The notes: generated by a model not told the origin, from the sequence alone. Positions 25,040 through 34,256 are shown, counted from the stretch's first letter. The stretch: 64,000 nucleotides of DNA from Dehalogenimonas sp. W (GCF_037094495.1 NZ_CP146612.1:1-64000), one strand, 5' to 3'. A program made the numbers and translations.

Positions 25040-25735
25040 TTGGTGGCAATAACGATATTTCTGGCTGATGACCATGCCGTTGTCCGTAGCGGCATCAAGG
25101 CCTTGCTGATTGCTGAAACAGATTTTGATGTTATCGGTGAATCGGATGATGGACTGACCACGGTTCAGTCGGTCACCAGACTAAACCCCAATATATTAAT
25201 CGTTGATCTGATGCTAAACGGTATCTCCGGCATTGAAGTCTGCCGGCAGGTTACGAAGAATTCCGCCAGAACCGGAGTAATTCTTCTATCCATGTACGGT
25301 AATGACGCATATGTTCAAGGCGCTCTGCGGGCCGGGGCTAAAGGCTATCTCCTCAAGGAATCCACGGTAGATGAACTGGTGAACGCGGTGCGCGAGGTCG
25401 CCGCCGGACGTCACGTCCTGTCATCTGAACTTTCCCAGCGGGCGATTGAATCTTATATCAGGCAAAATGAAACTGAGGCCGCTGATGACCCCTACGAGCA
25501 ATTATCCACGCGGGAACGAGAGGTATTGCACCTGGTGGTCCGTGACCATACCGGTGCCGATATCGCCAAAAAACTATTTATCAGCCCCAGAACGGTGGAA
25601 GCTCACCGGGCGAATCTGATGCGTAAGCTCAGATTGAAAAATCGGGGCCAGTTGATTCGTTATTGCCTTCAAAAAGGCATCCTGCCCCCGGATACCAACC
25701 TGCCTTCCGGACCGTCAGTAGAAGCTGAAGATTAA
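25040..25735 (+). CDS. NarL/LuxR-family response regulator
   Basis: A 231-residue two-component regulator. The receiver domain (about 4-120) has acidic residues DD (10-11), phosphoacceptor Asp56 in LIVDLML and Lys106 in LLKES. A linker leads to a LuxR-type helix-turn-helix (about 153-215) with LSTREREVLHLV and ISPRTVEAHRANLMRKL. Translation begins at TTG 25040 or GTG 25043, after AGGCGGGGC. No kinase gene is adjacent. A dyad over its own -35 box suggests autoregulation. Confidence 0.93.
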   Translation: MVAITIFLADDHAVVRSGIKALLIAETDFDVIGESDDGLTTVQSVTRLNPNILIVDLMLNGISGIEVCRQVTKNSARTGVILLSMYGNDAYVQGALRAGAKGYLLKESTVDELVNAVREVAAGRHVLSSELSQRAIESYIRQNETEAADDPYEQLSTREREVLHLVVRDHTGADIAKKLFISPRTVEAHRANLMRKLRLKNRGQLIRYCLQKGILPPDTNLPSGPSVEAED

Positions 25736-25850
25736 CCGGCGTCTTCTGAATCAGGAACGAGGTCTTCGTCTACCCAGCCCGCTGCCTTACCCAACAAAAC
25801 ATTTGCCACTTTGATATAATGCATCCCATTTCCAAACCTAAAGGTGGCCC

Positions 25851-26804
25851 ATGTCCTTAATAAATAATTGGCGGACATCCCCCCGCCTGGCAGCCTTTGC
25901 CCTGATCGGCGTAGCCGCTGTCTGGGGTTCAACTTTTATAGTGGTTCAGGAAGCTGTTTCCCGGATGCCGGTGATGGATTTCCTGGCGGTACGCTTTTCT
26001 ATCGCCGCTCTGGTATTGATTGGCTTGCAGCCCAAATGCCTCCGCGGTCTGAGCCGTTTGGGCTGGGTACGGGCGCTCGGCCTGGGATTGGTATTGGGTT
26101 TAGCGTACATCACCCAGACGTTTGGCTTACAGCACACTTCAGCGGCCGTTTCCGGCTTTATCACCGGTTTGTTTGTGGTTTTGACCCCATTGTTAAGCGC
26201 GATACTGTTGCGCCGCCATATTAACCGCAACGTTTGGATCGCGGTAATCCTGGCGACCGCAGGCCTGGCCTTGCTCAGTCTGAACGGCTGGGCAATAGGG
26301 CTAGGGGAAATGCTAACCTTACTGTGTGCTTTGTTTTTCGCGCTGCACATCGTCGGTTTAGGCGAATGGTCTGCTCGACATGATGTTTACAGTCTGGCAG
26401 TGGTTCAAATAGGCTTCGTCGCCGTATTATCACTGGTATTTGCCCTGCCTGACGGATTAACGCTGCCGCCGGATACCCTTACCTGGGGTGCGGTTATGTT
26501 AACCGCGGTATTTGCGACAGCCGCGGCATTTTTTATACAAACCTGGGCTCAATCCCTCATTTCGCCTACCCGGACAGCAATTATCATTACCATGGAGCCA
26601 GCTTTCAGCGGTGTGTTTGCGGTGTTGTTCGCCGGCGAATTATTAACCCTCAGGCTGGTCACCGGTGGCGTACTGGTGCTGGCAGCGATGCTGCTGACGG
26701 AGTTGAAACAAAAACTGCCCCCGGCCGGTCCGCAAACCATCGTTATTGCCACAGACGGCGACCTGGATTGCCCGACACAGGAAGATACCGGCCTTAAGCC
26801 GTAA
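25851..26804 (+). CDS. EamA-family (DMT superfamily) permease
   Basis: A 317-residue membrane protein with ten predicted helices in two EamA repeats (about 18-145 and 155-285). AVWGSTFIV in helix 1 and the TMEPAFSGVFA segment in helix 9 are typical of drug/metabolite transporters. A hydrophilic tail of about 30 residues follows. AAAGGTGG precedes the ATG, and a TGATATAAT box lies at 25812-25820. Substrate is unknown; relatives export amino acids or other metabolites. Confidence 0.9.
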   Translation: MSLINNWRTSPRLAAFALIGVAAVWGSTFIVVQEAVSRMPVMDFLAVRFSIAALVLIGLQPKCLRGLSRLGWVRALGLGLVLGLAYITQTFGLQHTSAAVSGFITGLFVVLTPLLSAILLRRHINRNVWIAVILATAGLALLSLNGWAIGLGEMLTLLCALFFALHIVGLGEWSARHDVYSLAVVQIGFVAVLSLVFALPDGLTLPPDTLTWGAVMLTAVFATAAAFFIQTWAQSLISPTRTAIIITMEPAFSGVFAVLFAGELLTLRLVTGGVLVLAAMLLTELKQKLPPAGPQTIVIATDGDLDCPTQEDTGLKP

Positions 26805-26817
26805 TGCAATGTTCTTT

Positions 26818-26845
26818 TTGACCTCGGTATCCAAAGGTCTATAAT
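26818..26845 (+). promoter_or_regulatory. Promoter of the Cys-rich 26878 gene
   Basis: TTGACC (26818-26823), a 16-base spacer and TATAAT (26840-26845). The predicted start near 26852 gives a short leader with the GGAGG ribosome site. Confidence 0.6.
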
Positions 26846-26877
26846 CTTCTTATCAAATATCAGCGGAGGTAAGAGTC

Positions 26878-27183
26878 ATGAGCGACACCAGGGTTCCGTT
26901 TACGGTGGAAAATGTAATGAAGTGTATTTGCGGCAAATGCCCGGTTCAGGCAGAAAGCCAATGTTCTAAAGCTAAAAAGCCCGGCATCCCGGAAGCCTTG
27001 AAACAAAGTCCGCTTCAGGCTGATGCGATTCCCGGCATGTACTGCGCCACCGGTAAGGCTTCCTGCACCGACCTTGATATGTCCAAAATGTGCATGTGCG
27101 GCGCCTGCCCGTTGTGGGAAGAATATTCACTGGCAGCCACCACACCTATGGGCTACTATTGCCGCGACGGTAAGGCAATCTAA
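26878..27183 (+). CDS. DUF2769-like cysteine-rich protein
   Basis: A 101-residue protein with ten cysteines. It begins with FTVENVMKCICGKCPVQ and repeats the C-x-C-x2-C-P pattern near residue 78 as MCMCGACPLW, with further Cys in YCATGKASC and YYCRDGK. The N-terminal FxxENVxxCxCxxCPV pattern is that of DUF2769, known mainly from anaerobic archaea and Dehalococcoidia. Two metal or Fe-S sites are plausible. GGAGG precedes the ATG. Function is unknown. Confidence 0.75.
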   Translation: MSDTRVPFTVENVMKCICGKCPVQAESQCSKAKKPGIPEALKQSPLQADAIPGMYCATGKASCTDLDMSKMCMCGACPLWEEYSLAATTPMGYYCRDGKAI

Positions 27184-27196
27184 GACCGTAAAAAGG

Positions 27197-27233
27197 CCGT
27201 TTCCGTCAACTTTAACTACTTATGCGGAAACGG
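27197..27233 (-). terminator. Rho-independent terminator for the cyclase gene
   Basis: A 9-bp stem (27225-27233 with 27197-27205). On the minus strand it is followed by CC and TTTTT. It overlaps the last codons of the cyclase gene and also lies after the convergent Cys-rich gene. Confidence 0.65.
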
Positions 27234-27876
27234 TCGGTCTTAACACCGCCCGGGCAGGTGCCCCGTCCCCGTGCTTGATCTTCAGCGGCAGACAGATTAA
27301 ATCGTATTTCCCGGCGCCCACCGGAGAGAGATCCAGCCCCTCAATCAGCCAGATACCGGCTTCAAGCAACAACCGGTGCACCTGACTGCCGTTCTGCTGG
27401 TACCCGCCAACGGACAGGTAATCCACGCCGATGACGCTGATGCCGGTTTGAGCCAGATAGGCCGCACTATCTACAGTAAAGTGCACAAAGTCTGGCTCAA
27501 ACCGGGTTGAATCATGCCAGAACGCAGAGTTGCTGGTTTTGAAAAGGATACGTTCCCCCGTCTGAAACTGATGGCGCCGGAGCTCTTCAACATTGACCGA
27601 GTGGTCATCCGTAATTTCAATTACCCGGGCCGGGCCGATCAGGACATCCGGCATTAAATCACTGATGGACGGCGCACCTTTGATGAAGTGAGCCGGTGCG
27701 TCCACATGGGTGCCGGAGTGAGACCCCATGGTTAGGTTGGAAAGAGTATGGGAGTCGCCTTTGTCCAAATCCTGCACCCGGACAATATTTATGGCCGGAT
27801 CTCCGGGCCAATGGACCATCCCTTCGCTCAATTCCACGGAAATATCTATCCATCTGTTTGAACTAGTATTTGTCAT
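27220..27876 (-). CDS. Cyclase-family (KynB-like) metal hydrolase
   Basis: A protein of about 218 residues from the ATG at 27876, where GGAAGGAA lies nine bases upstream; upstream in-frame starts reach 27927 but overlap the promoter of the next gene. The family metal motif is HSGTHVDAPAHF, with PGDP in an early strand and GVDYLSVGG later. Members hydrolyse formamide or cyclic amide bonds, kynurenine formamidase being the best known. No kynurenine-pathway gene is nearby, so the substrate is open. Confidence 0.85.
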   Translation of the reverse strand: MTNTSSNRWIDISVELSEGMVHWPGDPAINIVRVQDLDKGDSHTLSNLTMGSHSGTHVDAPAHFIKGAPSISDLMPDVLIGPARVIEITDDHSVNVEELRRHQFQTGERILFKTSNSAFWHDSTRFEPDFVHFTVDSAAYLAQTGISVIGVDYLSVGGYQQNGSQVHRLLLEAGIWLIEGLDLSPVGAGKYDLICLPLKIKHGDGAPARAVLRPTVSA

Positions 27877-27984
27877 TACCGGCGTTCCTTCCATCCCGAT
27901 TTGCTTCCCCATCATACAATAAATCATGGCGGGGAAAAATAACTTCGGTAAAGCTTTCTATTTTTGCCTCAAATTTACCTGCGG

Positions 27985-27993
27985 TGCTATAAT
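27985..27993 (+). promoter_or_regulatory. Extended -10 promoter of the 28004 gene
   Basis: TGCTATAAT ends ten bases before the ATG at 28004. The predicted transcript has at most a few leader bases and no ribosome binding site. Confidence 0.55.
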
Positions 27994-28003
27994 CCGCCGA
28001 GTT

Positions 28004-28489
28004 ATGGCCCAATATTTTATTGCTGTCATCGGCGCTTCCCGCGCCGGCGCAGATGAGCTAACAGCGGCAGAAGCCGTCGGCCGGGAGATTGCCCGCAACG
28101 GCGCAATTTTGGTTTGCGGCGGACTGGACGGCATTATGGAGGCCGCCTGCAAAGGGGCCAGTGACTCCGGCGGTCTGACTATTGGGATCCTGCCGGGGGA
28201 ACACCGAGAAACAGCTAATCCTTATGTAAAAATACCGGTGGTTACCGGTATGGGCTATGCCCGGAATGCCATCGTGGCTAAAAGCGGTCAGGCGGTGATT
28301 GCCATCGGCGGCGGATACGGCACCCTTTCGGAAATCGCCTATGCCCGGCAGGCCGGTATTCCAGTCATCGGCTTAAATACCTGGCAGTTAAGCCGCCACG
28401 ATATTCAGGACGGCTCTATTGTCATTGCCAGTAGTGCCGAAGCTGCCGTTAGTCTGGCAATCAGCCGTATCATGGAAAACAGTGAGTAA
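28004..28489 (+). CDS. LOG/TIGR00725-like Rossmann protein
   Basis: A 161-residue protein starting MAQYFIAVIGASRAG. It has the fold of LOG-type (formerly lysine decarboxylase-like) proteins. GYARNAI is followed by the nucleotide-loop IGGGYGTLSE, here with Gly-Gly-Gly in place of PGG, as in the TIGR00725 group. LOG relatives cleave cytokinin-type nucleotides; this subgroup has no settled function. An upstream in-frame start at 27926 would run through the promoter and is rejected. Enolase follows 22 bases later. Confidence 0.85.
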   Translation: MAQYFIAVIGASRAGADELTAAEAVGREIARNGAILVCGGLDGIMEAACKGASDSGGLTIGILPGEHRETANPYVKIPVVTGMGYARNAIVAKSGQAVIAIGGGYGTLSEIAYARQAGIPVIGLNTWQLSRHDIQDGSIVIASSAEAAVSLAISRIMENSE

Positions 28490-28511
28490 TTAACGTAAGG
28501 ATCAAGAAACG

Positions 28512-29795
28512 ATGCTGACAATCAAAAAAGTTAAAGGCCACGAAATTTTAGACTCCCGCGGCACCCCGACAGTGGCCGCCACGGTAGAACTGTCTGACGG
28601 CAGTAGCGCCTGGGCGGCGGTCCCGTCCGGTGCCAGCACAGGCACCCACGAAGCGGCAGAATTGCGCGACGGAGATTCCGGACGCTACCACGGCAAAGGT
28701 GTCTTAAAAGCAGTTCATAATATTGACAAAGAGCTGGCGCCGATGCTTTTGGACATGCCGGCTAACGACCAGTTAACCGCCGACCAGACCATGATGGCGC
28801 TGGACGGCACCCCGAATAAAAGCCGGCTGGGCGCCAATGCCATTCTGGCGGTTTCCCTGGCCCTGTCCAGAGCTGTGGCTAACTCTAAAGGCGTTTCTCT
28901 GTTCCGGTCATTGAATCAACTTGGGGGCTACCTGTTGCCGGTGCCCATGCTCAATATCCTTAACGGCGGCAAACACGCCGTTGATTCCACTGATTTTCAG
29001 GAATTCATGATCATGCCGGTAGGGGCACCGACTTTCGGTGAGGCCTTGCGGATGAGCACTGAAATTTTTCATACTTTAAAATCAATTTTAAGGAAACGGT
29101 GGCTCAGCACCAATGTTGGTGATGAAGGCGGCTTTGCGCCTTCACTGGGTTCCAATGCCGAAGCCCTGGAACTGATCCTTCAGGCGATTGAGCAAGCCGG
29201 TTATCAACCGGGCAGCGACTGTTTTCTGGCTTTGGACGCCGCTGCCAGCGAGCTCTATCATGACGGAAAATACGTTCTTGAAAGGGAAGGGCGGACCCTG
29301 ACCAGTGCAGAACTGATTGAATTCTACGAAAAATGGGTGGCCGACTACCCTATTATCAGTATTGAAGATGCCCTGTTTGAAGATGACTGGGAAGGCTGGC
29401 AGCTGCTGAACACAAAGGTGGGAAATAAGGTACAACTGGTTGGCGACGACCTTTACGTCACTAACATCCAGCGGCTGGAACAAGGCATTACCTGCCGGAC
29501 ATCCAATTCCATTCTGATTAAACTCAACCAGATAGGCACGCTCTCGGAAACGATTGCAGCGGTTGATTTGGCGCATCGCAACGACTGGACGACCGTCATC
29601 TCCCACCGTTCCGGTGAAACGGAAGATACGACGATTGCCGACCTCGCAGTCGCCCTGGGGGCTGGCCAGATTAAAACCGGCGCTCCGTCCAGAGGTGAGC
29701 GCACCTGCAAGTACAATCGGCTGTTGGCTATTGAGGCGGAACTGGGAACTGAGGCCCGTTTTGCAGGCAAATCCGCCTTTAAACATCTCAAATGA
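28512..29795 (+). CDS. eno: Enolase
   Basis: A 427-residue glycolytic/gluconeogenic enzyme interconverting 2-phosphoglycerate and phosphoenolpyruvate. Visible family motifs are the N-terminal [11 protein letters not shown], the flexible loop [36 protein letters not shown], the metal ligands in SIEDAL and GDDLYVTN, catalytic Lys in LIKLNQIGT, His in [10 protein letters not shown], and [10 protein letters not shown]. The usual HADNNVDFQ is altered to HAVDSTDFQ. It overlaps the next gene by 4 bases (ATGA). Confidence 0.96.
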   Translation: MLTIKKVKGHEILDSRGTPTVAATVELSDGSSAWAAVPSGASTGTHEAAELRDGDSGRYHGKGVLKAVHNIDKELAPMLLDMPANDQLTADQTMMALDGTPNKSRLGANAILAVSLALSRAVANSKGVSLFRSLNQLGGYLLPVPMLNILNGGKHAVDSTDFQEFMIMPVGAPTFGEALRMSTEIFHTLKSILRKRWLSTNVGDEGGFAPSLGSNAEALELILQAIEQAGYQPGSDCFLALDAAASELYHDGKYVLEREGRTLTSAELIEFYEKWVADYPIISIEDALFEDDWEGWQLLNTKVGNKVQLVGDDLYVTNIQRLEQGITCRTSNSILIKLNQIGTLSETIAAVDLAHRNDWTTVISHRSGETEDTTIADLAVALGAGQIKTGAPSRGERTCKYNRLLAIEAELGTEARFAGKSAFKHLK

Positions 29796-30787
29796 GACTG
29801 ATTGGCATTACAACTACCGTACCGGTGGAAGTAATCCTGGCAGCCGGGGCGGTGCCGGTTGACCTCAATAACCTGTTCATCAGCGCAGCGGAGCCCCAAA
29901 AGCTAATCGCCCTGGCTGAAAACGACGGCTTTCCACTTAATACCTGCGCCTGGATTAAGGGTATATACGGGGCGGTACTGGAAAAAGGCATCCGCGAGGT
30001 TATTTGCGTCACCGGCGGAGACTGTTCCAATACCGTGATGCTCATGGAAGTATTGCGGCAGCGCGGCATCAAAGGCATCCCCTTCAATTACCCAAGCGAA
30101 CCGGATCCGGCGGCCATGGCCGCTGCAATACAAAAACTGGCCGCTGATCTCGGTACGACAATGACCGGTGCCGAGGAACAACGCAGACGGTTATTGCCGC
30201 TGCGGTCATTATCGGCCAAGGCGGACCGGTTGACCTGGCAAGATAATGTCCTGTCCGGTCAGGAAAACCATGTCTGGCTGGTCTCAACGTCTGATTTCAA
30301 CGGCGATCCGGACCGGTTTACCCGGGACCTGCAAAGTTTGGTTGACGAGGCCGGAACGCGACCACCGTATCCGGATGATGAGCTTCGGCTGGGTATCATC
30401 GGCGTACCGCCGGTATTTGCCGCCGGTCTGTATGACTTCCTGGAACGCCAGGGTGGTCGGGCGGTATTTAACGAAGTGCAGCGTCAGTTTTCCATGCCCT
30501 ATCCGGCCGCCGACCTAGCTGAGCAGTACACGCTATACACCTATCCGTATGCCACGGAAATGCGGCTGACCGACATTAAAAAGGCGATTACTGAACGCCG
30601 GTTGGACGGCATAATTCATTATGTCCAGTCCTTTTGCCACCGAGCTATAGGTGATATACTGATGCGGCACGAAATAGACCTCCCCATACTCACTATTGAG
30701 GGTAACACCGACCTTGGTATCAGCCAACACCTGAAAACCCGTCTGGAAGCATTTCTGGACATGTTAAGATTCAAAAAACAAATTTAA
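29792..30787 (+). CDS. 2-hydroxyacyl-CoA dehydratase-family protein
   Basis: A 331-residue protein similar to the HgdB/FldC-type subunits of 2-hydroxyacyl-CoA dehydratases, which carry a 4Fe-4S cluster. Conserved-type cysteines are C52 (NTCAW), C72 and C78 in ICVTGGDC, and C282 in [10 protein letters not shown]. The C-terminus has [10 protein letters not shown] and LEAFLDML, a common ending of the family. No partner subunit or activator ATPase is nearby. It is translationally coupled to enolase and lies 6 bases before GAPDH, an unusual setting. Function is uncertain. Confidence 0.82.
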   Translation: MRLIGITTTVPVEVILAAGAVPVDLNNLFISAAEPQKLIALAENDGFPLNTCAWIKGIYGAVLEKGIREVICVTGGDCSNTVMLMEVLRQRGIKGIPFNYPSEPDPAAMAAAIQKLAADLGTTMTGAEEQRRRLLPLRSLSAKADRLTWQDNVLSGQENHVWLVSTSDFNGDPDRFTRDLQSLVDEAGTRPPYPDDELRLGIIGVPPVFAAGLYDFLERQGGRAVFNEVQRQFSMPYPAADLAEQYTLYTYPYATEMRLTDIKKAITERRLDGIIHYVQSFCHRAIGDILMRHEIDLPILTIEGNTDLGISQHLKTRLEAFLDMLRFKKQI

Positions 30788-30793
30788 GGAGAA

Positions 30794-31810
30794 ATGATGG
30801 TTACGAGAATCGGCATCAACGGTTTTGGACGTATCGGCAGACTTGCGTTGCGTTCCATGCGGAAATATCACCCGAGTGAATTGGAAGTTGTGGCCATCAA
30901 CGACCTCGCCGATACCGCCGCCAACGCTCATTTATTGAAATATGACACCTCTTACGGCCCTTTTGATGGGACGGTAACTGCGGGGCAGAACGATATAATT
31001 GTTGACGGCAGCACTATCCGAGCCTTTTCCGAAAAAGACCCGGCCAAAATCCCCTGGCGGAATTACGACGTTGATATCGTCATTGAATCCACCGGCCGAT
31101 TTTCCGACCGTGACAAGGCCGCCGGGCACCTGGAAGGCGGCGCGAAGAGTGTCATCATCTCCACGACCTCAGGCTCGGCCGATATTACGGTAGTCATGGG
31201 CGTCAATCATCAGGATTATGACCCCCACCGCCATCAGATTATTTCCAACGCTTCCTGCACCACCAATTGCGTCACACCGCTGGTGAAAGTTATCTTTGAT
31301 AAATTCGGCATTGAAAAGGCTTTGATTAACACCGTCCATGCCTATACCAACGACCAGAGCCTGCTGGATATTTACCACAAGGATTTGCGCCGGGCCCGGG
31401 CCGCCGCGCTGAACATCATCCCCACCACTACCGGTGCGGCTAAGGCCGTGGCTCAGGTGATACCGGAACTGAAAGGTTTAATCCACGGTATTTCGTTACG
31501 GGTTCCGGTGGGTAGTGTTTCTATCGCCGATGTCACCGCCATCGTCGGCCGGGATGTGAGCGCCGAGGATATCAATCAGGCTCTCCAATCCGCCGCTGAA
31601 GGGCAGCTCAAAGATATTTTAGCCTACTGTGACGAACCACTGGTCAGCTCAGACTTCAAGGGTAATCCGGCCAGTTGCATCATTGACGCCGCTTCAACGA
31701 TGGTCATGAGCGGCAACATGGTCAAAATCCTGGGCTGGTACGATAACGAATGGGGTTATGCCACTCGTTTGGGTGATCTGGCCGCCTACATGGGTGCTAA
31801 ATCCGGATGA
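30794..31810 (+). CDS. gap: Glyceraldehyde-3-phosphate dehydrogenase, type I
   Basis: A 338-residue NAD(P)-dependent enzyme interconverting glyceraldehyde 3-phosphate and 1,3-bisphosphoglycerate. The Rossmann start is RIGINGFGRIGR, and the catalytic motif SNASCTTNC places the nucleophile at Cys155. Later segments KGLIHGISLRVPVG and WYDNEWGYATRL are family signatures. AAGGAG precedes the ATG. It is the third gene of the enolase cluster; in this organism it probably works in the gluconeogenic direction. Confidence 0.96.
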   Translation: MMVTRIGINGFGRIGRLALRSMRKYHPSELEVVAINDLADTAANAHLLKYDTSYGPFDGTVTAGQNDIIVDGSTIRAFSEKDPAKIPWRNYDVDIVIESTGRFSDRDKAAGHLEGGAKSVIISTTSGSADITVVMGVNHQDYDPHRHQIISNASCTTNCVTPLVKVIFDKFGIEKALINTVHAYTNDQSLLDIYHKDLRRARAAALNIIPTTTGAAKAVAQVIPELKGLIHGISLRVPVGSVSIADVTAIVGRDVSAEDINQALQSAAEGQLKDILAYCDEPLVSSDFKGNPASCIIDAASTMVMSGNMVKILGWYDNEWGYATRLGDLAAYMGAKSG

Positions 31811-31852
31811 TGGTCGCCGGGCTGTTTTAATAAAATAGTAATAACGTAGTGG

Positions 31853-31881
31853 TTGACATCACTAATGGAGGCACATACAAT
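31853..31881 (+). promoter_or_regulatory. Strong sigma-70-type promoter of the tubulin-like gene
   Basis: TTGACA (31853-31858), exactly 17 bases and TACAAT (31876-31881). This is the best consensus promoter seen in the window. The leader of about 21 bases holds AGGAGG (31898-31903). Confidence 0.8.
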
Positions 31882-31908
31882 GACACTTAACAATAACAGG
31901 AGGCACTC

Positions 31909-33090
31909 ATGAAGCTAATAGTTGTCGGGTTAGGCCAGGCCGGAAGCCGGATTGCCGATGAATTTGCCCGGATCAATAAACGCGCCAAAAGCCAGCGGAA
32001 TATTGAGATTTGCCCGGGTATTTTCGCCGTTAACACTGATGCGGCGGATCTCACCGGTTTAACCACCATTGAACCTGATTATCAACACCGGATACTGATC
32101 GGCGGCCGCAAGACCGGCGGCCACGGCGTTGGTAAAATCAACGAACTGGGTGCTGAAGTAGCCCGGGCGGATGCCGATAAGGTCATTGACGCCTTGCGCA
32201 GCGCACGGCACTTTTATGAAGCCGACGCCTTCCTGCTGGCGGCCAGCTCCGCCGGCGGTACCGGATCCGGCTCCATCCCCATTATTGCTCAGCGTATCAA
32301 GGAACGGTATCCTGAAAAGCCACTCTATACCTTGCTGGCTTTACCCTTTGAACATGAACGCGAAACTGAAGAGCGCGCTTCCTACAATTCTGCAGTATGT
32401 CTGAAATCCGTATATGGCATTTCCGATTGCGTTTTTCTGATTGATAATCAACGTTATGTGATGAAAGACTCATCGCTGGGCAACAACATTTCCCGCATCA
32501 ACGAAATGATTGTGGAACCGTTCTACGACCTGCTGTGTGCCGGCGAGGAAAAGAATCCGCGGTTTATCGGCGCGAAAACGCTGGATGCCGGAGATATTAT
32601 CCAGACCCTGTCCGGTTGGTCGGTCTACGGCTGGGGACATGCCGACCTGAATAAATCCTTTAACCCGTTTGAGCGCAGCAACGATTTCCGCAAGAAAACT
32701 TCAGAGACTCACAAGGGTATCCAGGCCATGGATGAAGCGATCAGTGAGATGTCACTGCGCGTCAATCCCAAGGATGCCGGACGGGCTATCTACCTGGTAA
32801 CCGCTCCCGCTAAAGAGATGAATATGGACATGATGCGGGAACTCAATGAATGGATGAGAGAATTATGTCCTAATGCCATCATCCGCAACGGTGATTACCC
32901 GCGAGGCACCAGCCGCATTTCGGTCAATGTCATTCTGTCCGAATTGTCAGATGTTGAAAAGGTGCGCAATTTCTACTCAGACTCTATTGATCTCATCCCG
33001 GTAATCAAGCAGCGGCAGGTAGAACTGCGCAACAAGCTTGATGACATTGATGATATGAGTAAAGACATTCCTTCATTACTTGAAGAATAA
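31909..33090 (+). CDS. CetZ/FtsZ-like tubulin-superfamily GTPase
   Basis: A 393-residue cytoskeletal-type GTPase. An N-terminal nucleotide-binding GLGQAGSRIADEF (7-19) precedes the tubulin signature loop, SAGGTGSGS (114-122), and a C-terminal domain ending in a charged tail. It is longer in the N-terminal domain than bacterial FtsZ, and its NTDAADL and GLGQAGSR segments resemble archaeal CetZ-type proteins. A consensus promoter, strong ribosome site and its own terminator point to high independent expression. It is not beside division genes. The role (shape, division or something else) is unknown. Confidence 0.85.
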   Translation: MKLIVVGLGQAGSRIADEFARINKRAKSQRNIEICPGIFAVNTDAADLTGLTTIEPDYQHRILIGGRKTGGHGVGKINELGAEVARADADKVIDALRSARHFYEADAFLLAASSAGGTGSGSIPIIAQRIKERYPEKPLYTLLALPFEHERETEERASYNSAVCLKSVYGISDCVFLIDNQRYVMKDSSLGNNISRINEMIVEPFYDLLCAGEEKNPRFIGAKTLDAGDIIQTLSGWSVYGWGHADLNKSFNPFERSNDFRKKTSETHKGIQAMDEAISEMSLRVNPKDAGRAIYLVTAPAKEMNMDMMRELNEWMRELCPNAIIRNGDYPRGTSRISVNVILSELSDVEKVRNFYSDSIDLIPVIKQRQVELRNKLDDIDDMSKDIPSLLEE

Positions 33091-33104
33091 TTGCCGGTAT
33101 AAGA

Positions 33105-33139
33105 AAAAAGCCCCAGGCTAAACACCTGGGGCTTTTTTT
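33105..33139 (+). terminator. Rho-independent terminator of the tubulin-like gene
   Basis: A perfect 13-bp stem including AGCCCCAGG/CCTGGGGCT (33105-33117 with 33125-33137), a 7-base loop and a run of seven T, directly after the stop at 33090. Confidence 0.92.
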
Positions 33140-33141
33140 CT

Positions 33142-33170
33142 TTGCCAGCCGCAAACGGTTAATATACAAT
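33142..33170 (+). promoter_or_regulatory. Promoter of the 33177 kinase gene, leaderless
   Basis: TTGCCA (33142-33147), 17 bases and TACAAT (33165-33170). The ATG is 6 bases after the -10 box, so the mRNA should begin at the start codon. Confidence 0.65.
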
Positions 33171-33176
33171 GCAGTT

Positions 33177-34256
33177 ATGTTCTTGGTGAAGTTCAAAAAC
33201 CCGCTGTTGCTGATATCAGGAGTTCTGTTGCTTACTCTCACCGTATCATCTGCAGCGGGATTATTTCCCCTAAACCTGTCGGCCGAAGATTCGCCAGCAG
33301 CCATCGCGGCTGCAACAATCCCACCAGCTCAAGACCAGCCACAAGGCATCGTTGAATTTATTGACGGCGTTGACCTTCAAATCCCTCCTAACTGGTGGGT
33401 GAACATGATAGCCGCCGCCGGCGGCGTCCTGATAGCTTACGGTGTTTATTTTCTCAGGTTAAGAGCCGTCGCGCGGCAACGTAAGATTCTGGAAGATGAG
33501 GTGGCCGAAAGAACGGCGGCGTTAAAAATTCTGAATCAGGAACTGGACCGGGAAATCCAGCGCCGGGCGGAATTCAACCGGGCTTTGGTGCATGAACTGA
33601 AAACGCCCCTGACGGCCATACTAGCCTCGGCTGAACTGTTTGTTGAAGAATTAAAAGGTGATCCGCACCTGGGGTTGGCTAAAAACATCTATCAGGCGGC
33701 CAGGAACCTGGATCGGCGCACTGATGAACTGCTGGACGTCAGCCGCGGGGAAATTGGCATTCTGGCAGTCAATCCTAAAACGGAGCGGATACAGCCGTTG
33801 TTACTGCAAACCGTAGATACCTTGAAACCGGCCGCTGCGCGCAAGCACCATTCACTCTCCATAGACATTGTCGGGGATTTGCCCGCTGTCGCCATTGATG
33901 AGGAACGACTGCGCCAGGTGTTATATAATTATCTGGCGAACGCCATCAAATACACCCCTGAAGGTGGTAATATCCAGCTTAAGGCCTATCGGGTATATGA
34001 TGAACTCAGGGTGGAAGTGACAGACGACGGCCCAGGGATTTCCAAAGAAGACCAGCAACTGTTGTTTGAACCTTATTACCAGGTACCCCGCAATGGCGGG
34101 GAGCGGCTGGGAGGCCTCGGTTTGGGCTTGTCGTTGTCCAAGATGATCGTGGGATTGCACGGCGGTCGGGTGTGGGTGGAAAGCAAACCCGATGAAGGTT
34201 CCACCTTCGGCTTTGCCATTCCGGTTGCGTTGTACAAAGGAGAGAATACAACATGA
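33177..34256 (+). CDS. Membrane sensor histidine kinase
   Basis: A 359-residue kinase. An N-terminal hydrophobic segment (about 9-28) and a second helix (about 75-94) bracket a short external loop. A coiled coil (about 97-133) leads to the phosphoacceptor His139 in VHELKTPLT. The ATPase domain has the N box NYLANAIKYTPEGG, DDGPGIS and GLGLGLS. The sensor loop is only about 45 residues, so the signal may be membrane-related. It overlaps its regulator gene by 4 bases and has a leaderless promoter. It is a paralogue of the kinase at 55674. Confidence 0.93.
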   Translation: MFLVKFKNPLLLISGVLLLTLTVSSAAGLFPLNLSAEDSPAAIAAATIPPAQDQPQGIVEFIDGVDLQIPPNWWVNMIAAAGGVLIAYGVYFLRLRAVARQRKILEDEVAERTAALKILNQELDREIQRRAEFNRALVHELKTPLTAILASAELFVEELKGDPHLGLAKNIYQAARNLDRRTDELLDVSRGEIGILAVNPKTERIQPLLLQTVDTLKPAAARKHHSLSIDIVGDLPAVAIDEERLRQVLYNYLANAIKYTPEGGNIQLKAYRVYDELRVEVTDDGPGISKEDQQLLFEPYYQVPRNGGERLGGLGLGLSLSKMIVGLHGGRVWVESKPDEGSTFGFAIPVALYKGENTT

